Shown: positions 43,503 through 50,806 of the stretch, piece after piece
Layout: each line of letters starts with the position of its first letter
Position numbering within the stretch: the stretch's first letter is position 1
Assembly: GCF_001008165.2 (NCBI RefSeq)
Contig: NZ_CP011452.2
Span: 1,302,001 to 1,366,000, forward strand
Reading direction: 5' to 3'
Length of the DNA: 64,000 bases
Origin: Croceibacterium atlanticum
Lineage (GTDB): Bacteria; Pseudomonadota; Alphaproteobacteria; Sphingomonadales; Sphingomonadaceae
The notes under the pieces: model-generated
The model's input: the letters and a program-made list of their open reading frames with translations, nothing else
The model's database searches: none
Told to the model about the DNA's origin: nothing
Translations under genes and position numbers: made by a program

Positions 43503-43909
43503 GATCAACTCCTGATTCGTTCTCGCAAACAAAATGAGAACAAATAAGGATCAGGTCAAGATCGTAAGGTGGCAATCCATGCACGCAATCAGGCAGGGCC
43601 ACCGCGCGGGGCGCCGCTGGATCAGGATTGGAGGGAATGGTCTTCGGGGAGGCGGGGCCGGGAGACTTGGGGGGGCCGGGTTCGACCCCGCCTCGTTCGA
43701 AGACTCGGGTACCGACAACATTGCATGGACCGTGCCACAATGCGCGAATGCCGGATCGCCGCACGAGACAATGGTTTCCACCATTTTAACACTTCTTAAT
43801 TTTGTCAAGAATTCCGACACAGAAGCGGATTTGGCCGGTCTTCGCTGGCCCTGCCCTGCGCCCTCCCCTATTGCGATAATCAAGGTCGCAACAATGCCGG
43901 AGAGGATTC
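43503..43909. other. Intergenic region with a long stem-loop, between the regulator and GST
   Basis: 407 bp with no gene. Near the regulator start is an inverted repeat GTTCTC-N11-GAGAAC (43519-43541). A long imperfect hairpin spans 43640-43704: outer arms GTCTTCG/CGAAGAC, inner arms GAGGCGGGG/CCCCGCCTC. Around 43785-43800 the DNA is A+T-rich and includes TTAA-N6-TTAA, one base short of the CtrA spacing. The GST promoter probably lies there. Confidence 0.5.
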
Positions 43910-44755
43910 ATGGCCGCGAACAACACCGTCACGCTCTACGATCTCCAGCTCGCCAGCGGTGCGACGATCAGCCCCTTTGTCTGGGCGACGAAGCTGGCCA
44001 TCGCGCATAAGGGGCTGGATATGGAGATCGTCCCCGGCGGGTTCACCGGGATCGAGGAGCGGACAGGCGGGAAGACGCAACGCCTGCCGGCCATCGTGGA
44101 TGACGGGGAATGGATCCTGGATAGCTGGACCATCGCCGAATATCTGGATGAAAAATATCCCGACAGGCCCACGCTGATCGGCGATCCCGGGATCCGCCCC
44201 AGCGCGCAGATGAACGAAGCCTGGTTGTGGCAGACCGCAGTCGGCCCCTGGATGACCTGTTATCTGGTCGCCTATCGCGATCGCTCCGTGCCGGAAGATC
44301 ACGAATATGTGACCGCCACGCGTGAAACCATGTTCGGCGGCCGCAAGCTGGAAGATATCATCGTCGGGCGTGAGGATCGCCTGCCCAGGATTTCCGCCGA
44401 TCTGGAACTGATGCGCGGCGTATTGCGCGAGAACAAATGGTTCGGCGGAGACAGCCCGAACTATGCCGATCATCGGATGCTGGCCTGTTTCCTGTGGCTT
44501 GCTTCCGTTTGCGATACGCCCGCCCTGGCGGAGGATGATCCGCTGCGTGACTGGATCGACCGCGGGTTCGACCTTTACGGCGGGATCGGCCGGCACCCCG
44601 GCTTGTCGAATATTTTCGGCCTGAAGCAACGCGCAGGCGATCCGGACCTTTTCAACCGCAATCCAATGGCCAACGGCCTGACCAGCCGCAACACGGGCGT
44701 GAAAAGCACGGCCGGCGAAACCGCACGCATGAAGGGCCAGAAGGCCGGGGCCTGA
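43910..44755 (+). CDS. Glutathione S-transferase family protein, LigE/beta-etherase-like
   Basis: A 281-residue GST. The N-terminal thioredoxin-like domain contains YDLQLASGATISPFVWATKL, LPAIVDDGEWILDSWTIAEY and YPDRPTLIGDP. The wording, length and the WATKLAIAHKGL region are closest to sphingomonad LigE-type beta-etherases and their relatives, which use glutathione to cleave aryl ether bonds, but a detoxification role is equally possible. ATG 43910 follows AGAGG. A small monooxygenase-like gene follows 42 bp downstream. Confidence 0.83.
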   Translation: MAANNTVTLYDLQLASGATISPFVWATKLAIAHKGLDMEIVPGGFTGIEERTGGKTQRLPAIVDDGEWILDSWTIAEYLDEKYPDRPTLIGDPGIRPSAQMNEAWLWQTAVGPWMTCYLVAYRDRSVPEDHEYVTATRETMFGGRKLEDIIVGREDRLPRISADLELMRGVLRENKWFGGDSPNYADHRMLACFLWLASVCDTPALAEDDPLRDWIDRGFDLYGGIGRHPGLSNIFGLKQRAGDPDLFNRNPMANGLTSRNTGVKSTAGETARMKGQKAGA

Positions 44756-44797
44756 GCGCATCGGCAAATCCGCCAAAATGGAGATCGGGGACCGACA

Positions 44798-45109
44798 ATG
44801 TTCATCGCAATGAACCGCTTCCGCATTGCCAAAGGCAGCGAAGAGGAATTCGAGCGTATCTGGCGCGAACGCGATACGCATCTGTCAGGCGTCCCCGGCT
44901 TCCGCGATTTCCGGCTGCTGCGCGGGCCGGAGCGGGAAGATCACACGCTTTATGCCACGCACACGATGTGGGAGACGCAACAGGCTTTCCACGACTGGAC
45001 GAAGTCGGAGGCATTCCGCGCCGCGCACCGCAATGCCGGCGGCGGGAACAAGGCGCTCTATCTCGGCCCGCCGGAATTCGAGGGGTTTGAAACTGTAGTC
45101 GAGATCTAG
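44798..45109 (+). CDS. Antibiotic-biosynthesis-monooxygenase (ABM) domain protein, HmoA-like
   Basis: A 103-residue ferredoxin-like beta-barrel of the ABM family. It opens MFIAMNRFRIAKGSEEEFER, which resembles HmoA/IsdG-type heme-degrading proteins, and keeps the conserved Trp region HTMWETQQAFHDWTKSEAF. Such proteins degrade heme or act on small quinones; the substrate here is unknown. ATG 44798, 42 bp after the GST gene, probably co-transcribed. Confidence 0.82.
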   Translation: MFIAMNRFRIAKGSEEEFERIWRERDTHLSGVPGFRDFRLLRGPEREDHTLYATHTMWETQQAFHDWTKSEAFRAAHRNAGGGNKALYLGPPEFEGFETVVEI

Positions 45110-45186
45110 GTCGCCTCTTCAAGCTCGACCCGAAGCCATAGGGTTCGGCAAGGCCGCCCTGCGGCGCCTGAAAGCTGATCAAGAAA

Positions 45187-45263
45187 TGGCGCGCCTGGCA
45201 GGACTCGAACCTGCAACTCCAAGCTTAGAAGGCTCGTGCTCTATCCAGTTGAACTACAGGCGC
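45187..45263 (-). tRNA. tRNA-Arg (anticodon UCU)
   Basis: Complete cloverleaf, 77 nt with encoded CCA. Acceptor arms GCGCCTG/CAGGCGC with discriminator G; anticodon stem CGAGC/GCTTG, loop CTTCTAA, anticodon TCT; T arm GCAGG-TTCGAGT-CCTGC. Confidence 0.96.
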
Positions 45264-45340
45264 GTGCTGATCGCCATTAACGCCATGGGCGCGCGCGGCA
45301 AGTCCGGCGGGCCAAGAATACTCAGCCTACGCCGGAAAAC

Positions 45341-46405
45341 CTACTCCGCAGAAGTGAGCTTGCGGCGGCGGCGCATGAACGCCAGGCCCGCCAGGCCAAG
45401 GCCGAGAAGGCCAAGCATCCCCGGTTCCGGAATTGGCGTGCCGCCAGAGCTTCCGCCCGGAGTATCCGGATAGTCGGGCGGATAATACCCGCCGGAATAT
45501 GTGCCGACATGCATCTCGCCATATTGGCCGAGACTGCCGAAAACCGCCGAACCCTGGATGTAGTTATAGGTCGTGGCCGATGCCTTGGGGGCAAGGACAG
45601 AACCGCCCCATGCCGTGCTGGCCGTCAGCCTTTCCGCTTCCGGAAAATTCCAGATGACGTTTTCGCCGAGATTGTTGGTACCGCCCAGGAAATTATCATC
45701 CAGCTTGATATTCTTGCCGCTGACATTGATGATCGCGGTATCGGCACCGTTCAGATTGAATTCGATTTCGCCAATGGAATTCAGATCGCTGGCGGCGATG
45801 TTGAACACCGCCGTCCCGTCTGCATCGGGCTGCGCATTGAACATGCCGCGATTGCCGGATTTGACGAAATCGCTGTTCGCCGCCTGCATGCTGAGATCGT
45901 AGGACAGGTTCTGCGTGCTGGTGCGGATGAAGCTTCCCTGCTGCTGCAGATCCTGGATGAATTGCGGATCGCTGCCGGCAAGGCCGGAATTGACCGTATT
46001 GGCGTTCACATTGGTGTTGCTAATGGACCCGCCCACCAGCACGGTCTGCGGATTGCCGTTGAGATTGAACCCGCTATCGACATTGCCGCCGATCACCGCG
46101 CCCGCGCCATTATTGAGGTTCTTGACCCCGCCAGTGACGTTGCCGACCACGGTCAGGCCAGCCTGGCCATTGGCCGAAGCCGGGATGGCGGCGATATTGT
46201 AGTTGGAGGAATTGCCGGTCAGATTCCCGCCGACAAAGGTGCGGCCTTCCACTTCCGAACTGGAATCGAGATCGCCCAGAACCACGAGATTCCATTCGCG
46301 CAGAATATCGATTCCGGCCGGAGTTTCGCCCACGGCCGGGCTGGCGCCAAACAGCGCGGCGGAGGCAGAAATGGCTGCCAGTATATGCGTGCGGCGCAAA
46401 CCCAT
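45341..46405 (-). CDS. PEP-CTERM protein with choice-of-anchor A domain
   Basis: A 354-residue secreted protein. A signal peptide (HILAAISASAALFGASPAVG) is followed by an Asn/Gly-rich beta-helix-like body (WNLVVLGDLDSSSEVEGRTF, NGNPQTVLVGGSI) of the choice-of-anchor A type. The C-terminus is a PEP-CTERM sorting signal: PIPEPGMLGLLGLGLAGLAF then MRRRRK. Such proteins are processed by exosortase and placed in the envelope or biofilm matrix; exosortase is not in this window. ATG 46405. Confidence 0.9.
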   Translation of the reverse strand: MGLRRTHILAAISASAALFGASPAVGETPAGIDILREWNLVVLGDLDSSSEVEGRTFVGGNLTGNSSNYNIAAIPASANGQAGLTVVGNVTGGVKNLNNGAGAVIGGNVDSGFNLNGNPQTVLVGGSISNTNVNANTVNSGLAGSDPQFIQDLQQQGSFIRTSTQNLSYDLSMQAANSDFVKSGNRGMFNAQPDADGTAVFNIAASDLNSIGEIEFNLNGADTAIINVSGKNIKLDDNFLGGTNNLGENVIWNFPEAERLTASTAWGGSVLAPKASATTYNYIQGSAVFGSLGQYGEMHVGTYSGGYYPPDYPDTPGGSSGGTPIPEPGMLGLLGLGLAGLAFMRRRRKLTSAE

Positions 46406-46566
46406 CTGTCTGTCTTTATCGGCTTGAAGTTAACAAATCGCAGATCGCCGCATGGGCAAAAATTACAAGGATGTCAGTTACCGCCGTCTCCGGATGGAAC
46501 ACTTGCCTCTGTCCATGAGGCAATCGCCGCTTTTCCGGCCCGGACGGAAGAGATAGCTTCCCTTGC

Positions 46567-47331
46567 ATGGAAGCAGACACGGTCAGGATAGACGGCAAGG
46601 CGGGCGGCAAACGGGCCTTCCGCTATTTCGATTATGTCATGGCCGCCTTCGTCGCGATCCTTCTGCTGTCCAACGTGCTGGGCGCGGGCAAGGTCGCGGA
46701 AGTGGATTTGCCATTTGTGGGGCTCTGGCCTTTTGGCGCGGGGGTGCTGTTCTTCCCGATCTCCTACGTATTGGGGGACGTGCTGACGGAAGTGTATGGC
46801 TATGCCCATGCCCGCCGCTGCATCTGGGCAGGCTTTGTCGCCTTGTTGTTCATGGCCTTCATGTCATGGGTGGTGGTGGCGCTGCCCCCGGCGGCGAACT
46901 GGGGCAACCAGGCCGCTTACGAAGCGATTTTCGGCCAGGTGCCCCGCATCGTCTTCGCTTCCATCGCCGCCTTCTGGGCGGGGGAATTCGTGAATTCCTA
47001 TGTCCTTGCCAGGATGAAGATCTGGACGAAAGGCAAGGCGCTGTGGACCCGCACGATCGGTTCCACGATCGTGGGCCAGGGCGTGGACAGCGCGCTGTTC
47101 TACCCGCTGGCCTTTCTCTACGCCGATGGCTGGACAACGCAGCTGGTCATCACCGTGGCGCTGACCCAATGGGCGCTGAAGACCGGGTGGGAGGCGTTGC
47201 TGACGCCGGTCACTTATGCGGTTGTGGGATTTCTGAAGCGGCGCGAAGGGGTCGAAGTTTTCGACACGGGCACCGATTTTTCGCCCTTTGCGCGGGGCGG
47301 CAATGCGGCGGATGGCGCAATCGCGCCGTGA
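46567..47331 (+). CDS. Queuosine precursor transporter (YhhQ/VUT family)
   Basis: A 254-residue inner-membrane protein of the vitamin-uptake (ECF S-component-like) YhhQ family, which imports queuine precursors such as preQ0/preQ1. Conserved parts are LLSNVLGAGKVAEV, FPISYVLGDVLTEVYGY (diagnostic) and WTRTIGSTIVGQGVDSALFY. About six hydrophobic helices. ATG 46567. QueF, the preQ0 reductase, is encoded at 62.9 kb, so both salvage and synthesis steps are present. Confidence 0.92.
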   Translation: MEADTVRIDGKAGGKRAFRYFDYVMAAFVAILLLSNVLGAGKVAEVDLPFVGLWPFGAGVLFFPISYVLGDVLTEVYGYAHARRCIWAGFVALLFMAFMSWVVVALPPAANWGNQAAYEAIFGQVPRIVFASIAAFWAGEFVNSYVLARMKIWTKGKALWTRTIGSTIVGQGVDSALFYPLAFLYADGWTTQLVITVALTQWALKTGWEALLTPVTYAVVGFLKRREGVEVFDTGTDFSPFARGGNAADGAIAP

Positions 47332-47335
47332 CGGA

Positions 47336-47548
47336 TCAATCCGCCAGCAGCGCGATCACGAAATATATCAGGATGAAGCTTCCGAAGCCGATCAGCGTGC
47401 CTGCCACGAAGATCAGACGGACGATCATCGGATCGATATTGAAGTAATTGGCCAGGCCGGAGCAGACGCCGAGAAATTTGCCATTCGGTTTGTCGAGGCG
47501 GAATTTCCCCGGCGGTCCGCCGGCTGGCTTCCGGTCAAGCTGGCTCAT
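47336..47548 (-). CDS. PspC domain protein
   Basis: A 70-residue PspC-type membrane protein: cytoplasmic KFRLDKPNGKFLGVCSGLAN, then FNIDPMIVRLIFVAGTLIGF and a second hydrophobic stretch. The GVCSGLA...D..VR.iFv pattern is the PspC signature. In other bacteria PspC relays envelope stress. It overlaps the small gene upstream by ATGA, so it is the last member of a three-gene unit with the two micro-membrane proteins. No pspA/B in view. Confidence 0.88.
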   Translation of the reverse strand: MSQLDRKPAGGPPGKFRLDKPNGKFLGVCSGLANYFNIDPMIVRLIFVAGTLIGFGSFILIYFVIALLAD

Positions 47549-47667
47549 GCAAGAACTCCTGCAAAACTGTGGACCTGCGGCGCCGTGGCGAAGCTGCTGA
47601 CCAGCAGCGAAGCGGTGATGGCAATGGCACCGAAAGCGGCAAGTGCCCTGGAAGCGAATTCAGTCAT
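47545..47667 (-). CDS. 40-residue membrane peptide, paralogue A
   Basis: A 40-residue peptide starting MTEFASRALAAFG and continuing AIAITASLLVSSFATAPQ. It has one hydrophobic helix and a short polar end. It has AGGGA 8 nt before ATG 47667 and its stop overlaps the pspC-like start (ATGA), strong evidence for translation. It is clearly paralogous to the upstream 43-residue peptide (shared FAS[RK]A..A..GA.AITA.LLVSSFATAPQ). Unknown function. It could be a signal-peptide-like cleavable product or a single-pass membrane peptide. Confidence 0.75.
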   Translation of the reverse strand: MTEFASRALAAFGAIAITASLLVSSFATAPQVHSFAGVLA

Positions 47668-47715
47668 TTCAATTTTCCCTGTATATCTGTTTTGCGGCGG
47701 TTTGTCCGCCCCGGA

Positions 47716-47847
47716 TCAGGCGACTACGCCGACGACGGCCTGGAACTGCGGAGCGGTTGCGAAGCTGCTGACCAGGAGCGTGGCGGTGATGGCGAAGGCG
47801 CCGACAATTGCGAAAGCCTTCGAAGCGAACTGCGAATAAACGGTCAT
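47716..47847 (-). CDS. 43-residue membrane peptide, paralogue B
   Basis: A 43-residue peptide starting MTVYSQFASKAFAIVG, then AFAITATLLVSSFATAPQ and a hydrophobic end. ATG 47847 is preceded by AAGGGGA at about 7 nt. It is the first gene of the unit peptide B-peptide A-PspC. The tandem arrangement and near-identical core with paralogue A indicate a local duplication retained under selection. Family unknown. Confidence 0.75.
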   Translation of the reverse strand: MTVYSQFASKAFAIVGAFAITATLLVSSFATAPQFQAVVGVVA

Positions 47848-48071
47848 TTTAAGTCCCCTTGTGGTTTGTCTTGGCGGCTAATCCGCCGATGCCGGATACT
47901 TTGCACAAGCCGTGCCAGTTTGAAGAAACCGCAGATTTCCGCCATTCCTGAACGCGGCATGAAAAAGCGGATCAGCCCGCTCCGCTCAGTATTGGGATTT
48001 TTCACCAACTATCGGCAGGCGGGATTTCGGATGGTCTGATCGGGACGTTTGCCCTAGTCCTGCGCGCGCTC

Positions 48072-49160
48072 ATGGCGTTCGACCGGATCACTCTTTCCCA
48101 TTTTCGCAATCATGCCGCGAGCGCGCTCGACGGCACGGCCCATTTCAACCTGCTGGTGGGCGAAAACGGGGCGGGAAAGACCAATGTTCTGGAAGCCTTG
48201 TCGCTCTTTGCACCGGGCCGCGGATTGCGCCGCGCCTCGCTCGCGGAAATTGCCGGGGCCAGCGGGCCGGGCAATTTCGCGGTCAGCGCCCTGCTCTCCC
48301 CCGGCGATGGCGGCGATCCGGTGAAACTGGGCACGGGCACCCAGCCCCACCGCCCCGGACGCCGGATCGTGCAGGTGAACGGCGCCGATGCCAGCGCCGT
48401 CAGCCTGGGCGAATGGCTGGCCATGGGCTGGCTGACCCCCGCGATGGACCGGCTGTTTGCCGACAGCGCCGGGGCAAGGCGGCGATATATGGACCGGCTG
48501 GCCGTGGCGATCGAGCCTGGCCATGCCCGCCACGCCACACGCTATGAACAGGCCCTGCGCGAAAGGAACCGCCTGTTATCGGGCGAGGATGAGCCGGATC
48601 GCCGCTGGCTGGATTCGATAGAGGCGCAACTGGCTGAAACCGGATCGGCGCTGGCGCAAGGCCGCGCCCGTCTTGTCGCCCGTCTGACCGATGAACTGGC
48701 TCGTCTGCCCGATCAGCCCTTCGCCCGCCCGGCCCTGACCTATGCGGCCGGCGGCCCGGTGGATGAGGCGGAACTGGCCGGGGAATTGCAGCGCCAGCGC
48801 CGCCGCGAACGCGCCGCCCAGCGCACCCTGGTCGGCCCGCATCGGGACGAGCTGGACGTGACCATGGCCGGGAAGAACGCCCCCGCCGCCAGCTGCTCCA
48901 CGGGCGAGCAGAAGGCCATGCTGATCGCCATCACGCTGGCCCATTCGTCCCTGTCCGCCGCCGGCCGCCCCGGCCTGCTGCTGCTGGACGAAGTGGCCGC
49001 CCATCTCGACCCGATCCGCCGCGCTGCCCTGTTCGAGCGCCTGCGCGGCGGCGCCTCGCAAATCTGGCTGACCGGCACCGAACGCGCACCCTTCGCGGAG
49101 ATTGAGGGCGAGGCGGCCATCTGGCACGTGGCTGGGGGGATGGTGGAGCGGGTTGGGTAA
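48072..49160 (+). CDS. recF: DNA replication and repair protein RecF
   Basis: SMC-like ATPase of the RecFOR pathway that loads RecA at single-strand gaps. Walker A LLVGENGAGKTNVLEAL (about residues 28-44), signature CSTGEQKAMLIAITLAHS, Walker B LLLLDEVAAHLD and the FRNH start are all present. 362 residues. ATG 48072. It is not next to dnaN or gyrB here. Convergent with the tesA-like gene across a repeat array. Confidence 0.95.
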   Translation: MAFDRITLSHFRNHAASALDGTAHFNLLVGENGAGKTNVLEALSLFAPGRGLRRASLAEIAGASGPGNFAVSALLSPGDGGDPVKLGTGTQPHRPGRRIVQVNGADASAVSLGEWLAMGWLTPAMDRLFADSAGARRRYMDRLAVAIEPGHARHATRYEQALRERNRLLSGEDEPDRRWLDSIEAQLAETGSALAQGRARLVARLTDELARLPDQPFARPALTYAAGGPVDEAELAGELQRQRRRERAAQRTLVGPHRDELDVTMAGKNAPAASCSTGEQKAMLIAITLAHSSLSAAGRPGLLLLDEVAAHLDPIRRAALFERLRGGASQIWLTGTERAPFAEIEGEAAIWHVAGGMVERVG

Positions 49161-49171
49161 CGGTCCGGACT

Positions 49172-49314
49172 CGCTCGCCCGGAGCCGGTCGAAGGGCGCG
49201 TGCCCTGCGCGCATCCTTCGACAGGCTCAGGATGAGCGATCTTCGACAGGCTCAGGATGAGCGGGCTTCGACAGGCTCGGGATGAGCGAACTTCGAGAGG
49301 TTCGGGATGAGCAG
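49172..49314. repeat. Four tandem 25-bp repeats with an upstream inverted copy
   Basis: Units begin at 49216, 49241, 49266 and 49291, exactly 25 bp apart; the first three read CTTCGACAGGCTCAGGATGA or CTTCGACAGGCTCGGGATGA plus GCG.., the fourth CTTCGAGAGGTTCGGGATGA. A degenerate inverted copy lies at 49172-49195 (CGCTCGCCCGGAGCCGGTCG then AAGGG), so the region can also form a large hairpin between convergent recF and the tesA-like gene. Same family as copies at 23625 and 24555. Confidence 0.85.
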
Positions 49315-49361
49315 CTTCCTGAGGCCAGCAGGGGCGCTGAAACAGCCTGCGTCCTGAACGC

Positions 49362-50060
49362 TTACTCCTCGTCCTCCTCCGGCAACGCCTCCGCCACGTC
49401 GTCCGCGGTTGCGGCCACCAGCGCTTCGATCCCCTCGGCCGTCGGGTGGATGCGGTCCTGCTGGATCAGCTCGGGCTTGTCGTAAACTGCTTCGAGGAAG
49501 AAGGGCACCAGCTCCACATCGTATTGCTCGGCAAGCTCCGGATAGATCGCATCGAAATCACCGACAAAACCATCGCCCAGATTGGGCGGCGCGCGCATCC
49601 CCATCAGCAGGACGGGAATGTTCCGCTGCTTCAATATCTCCAGAATGCCCGCCAGATTCTCCCGCGTTTCCGCGGGGGAGATGCCGCGCAGCAAATCATT
49701 GCCGCCCAGTTCGACAATGGCGAGATCGGGCGTCTCGCTCTCATTATCCAGCACGAATTCGATCCGGCCCAGCCCGGCGGCAGTGGTATCGCCCGATACG
49801 CCCGCATTGCTGATTTCGGCATTGATGCCGCGTGCCCGCAGTGCATTCTGCAACATGGCGGGATAGCTCCGTTCCAGCCCCACCCCGTAACCGGCGAAAA
49901 GGCTGTCCCCGAAGGCGAGGATATGAAGCTGCGGTCCCATCACCGGCAGCGCTTCTGCTTCCTGCTGCTGATCGGCTGCGGGCTCAGGATCGGGCGCATC
50001 GCCCCCACATGCGGCACATGCCAGCGCCATGAGGATGATCGACCAATTCCCTGCGCGCAT
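49362..50060 (-). CDS. TesA-like SGNH/GDSL lipase lipoprotein (arylesterase/lysophospholipase)
   Basis: A 232-residue GDSL hydrolase. The signal peptide ends in lipobox CAAC. SGNH blocks: FGDSLFAGYGV (nucleophile Ser), NAGVSGDTTAAG, ELGGNDLLRG (Gly-Asn) and DRIHPTAEG (Asp, His). The C-terminus is very acidic. It hydrolyses thioesters or arylesters in the periplasm in related proteins. It diverges from the ybbA-ybbP pair, the same gene order as tesA-ybbAP in E. coli. Confidence 0.9.
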   Translation of the reverse strand: MRAGNWSIILMALACAACGGDAPDPEPAADQQQEAEALPVMGPQLHILAFGDSLFAGYGVGLERSYPAMLQNALRARGINAEISNAGVSGDTTAAGLGRIEFVLDNESETPDLAIVELGGNDLLRGISPAETRENLAGILEILKQRNIPVLLMGMRAPPNLGDGFVGDFDAIYPELAEQYDVELVPFFLEAVYDKPELIQQDRIHPTAEGIEALVAATADDVAEALPEEDEE

Positions 50061-50101
50061 CTGCTATCCTCCTTGCCCGTTCCCCTCCCCTATGCCATCG
50101 A

Positions 50102-50806
50102 TTGGCTGTGGCAAGTGTCGTGAAAGATCCCCCCGCAATCGAAGCTCGCGATCTCAGGCTGACGCTCGGCGATGGCGGCGGCGCGGTCGAGATCCTGCGC
50201 GGTATCGACCTGACCGTTCCCGCAGGGCAAACGCTGGCCCTGCTGGGTCCGTCCGGATCGGGCAAGAGCTCGCTCATGTCAGTGCTGACCGGGCTTGAAC
50301 GGGCGACCAGCGGTTCGCTTTCCGTCGCCGGTGCCGATTTCGAAAGGCTGGACGAAGATGCCCTTGCCCGCGCCCGGCGCGGCCGCATCGGCATCGTGCT
50401 GCAAGCCTTCCATTTGCTGCCCACCATGACGGCGCAGGAAAATGTCGCCACCCCGCTGGAACTGGCCGGGGAAAGCGATGCCTGGGCCCGCGCCGCGGCG
50501 GAGCTGGAAGCGGTCGGCCTGGGCCACCGGCTGACCCATTATCCGGCGCAGCTTTCCGGCGGGGAGCAGCAGCGCGTGGCCATTGCCCGCGCCATCGCCC
50601 CGCGCCCGCCGCTGGTCTTTGCGGACGAACCGACCGGCAATCTGGACGCCGCGACCGGCGAAGCCATTATCGAACTGCTCTTTTCCCGCCGCGCCGAAAC
50701 CGGGGCGACGCTGGTTATCATCACCCATGACGAAAGCCTGGCCGAACGCTGCGACCGCGTGGTGACGATCGGCGACGGAAAGATCGCGAGCGACACGGCA
50801 GCATGA
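50102..50806 (+). CDS. ABC transporter ATP-binding protein (YbbA-like)
   Basis: A 234-residue ABC ATPase of the LolD/MacB/YbbA group. Walker A ALLGPSGSGKSSLMSVLTG, Q-loop VLQAFHLLPTMT, signature LSGGEQQRVAIARAIA, Walker B FADEPTGNLD and switch His ITHDESLAERC. The start is uncertain: TTG 50102, GTG 50108 or GTG 50120 are in frame and none has a strong ribosome site. Its stop overlaps the permease ATG (ATGA). Partner of the FtsX-like protein that follows; probably a lipoprotein/lipid or toxic-compound exporter near TesA. Confidence 0.9.
   Translation: MAVASVVKDPPAIEARDLRLTLGDGGGAVEILRGIDLTVPAGQTLALLGPSGSGKSSLMSVLTGLERATSGSLSVAGADFERLDEDALARARRGRIGIVLQAFHLLPTMTAQENVATPLELAGESDAWARAAAELEAVGLGHRLTHYPAQLSGGEQQRVAIARAIAPRPPLVFADEPTGNLDAATGEAIIELLFSRRAETGATLVIITHDESLAERCDRVVTIGDGKIASDTAA

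Noticed and set aside
43640-43704. tRNA-like or tmRNA gene, suggested by GGGTTCGACCCC
   Set aside because: No acceptor stem, anticodon arm or mRNA-like module can be built; the T-arm pairing fails when extended.
43786-43799. CtrA binding site TTAA-N7-TTAA
   Set aside because: The spacing is six, not seven, and the flanking bases do not extend the consensus.
45186-45473. A 95-residue plus-strand ORF reading MARLAGLEPATPSLEGSCSI over 45.2 kb
   Set aside because: It is the antisense reading of the tRNA-Arg gene, a well-known artefact, with no ribosome site or family match.
49216-49314. CRISPR array, suggested by 25-bp periodic repeats
   Set aside because: The units are contiguous with no spacers, and no cas genes are near.
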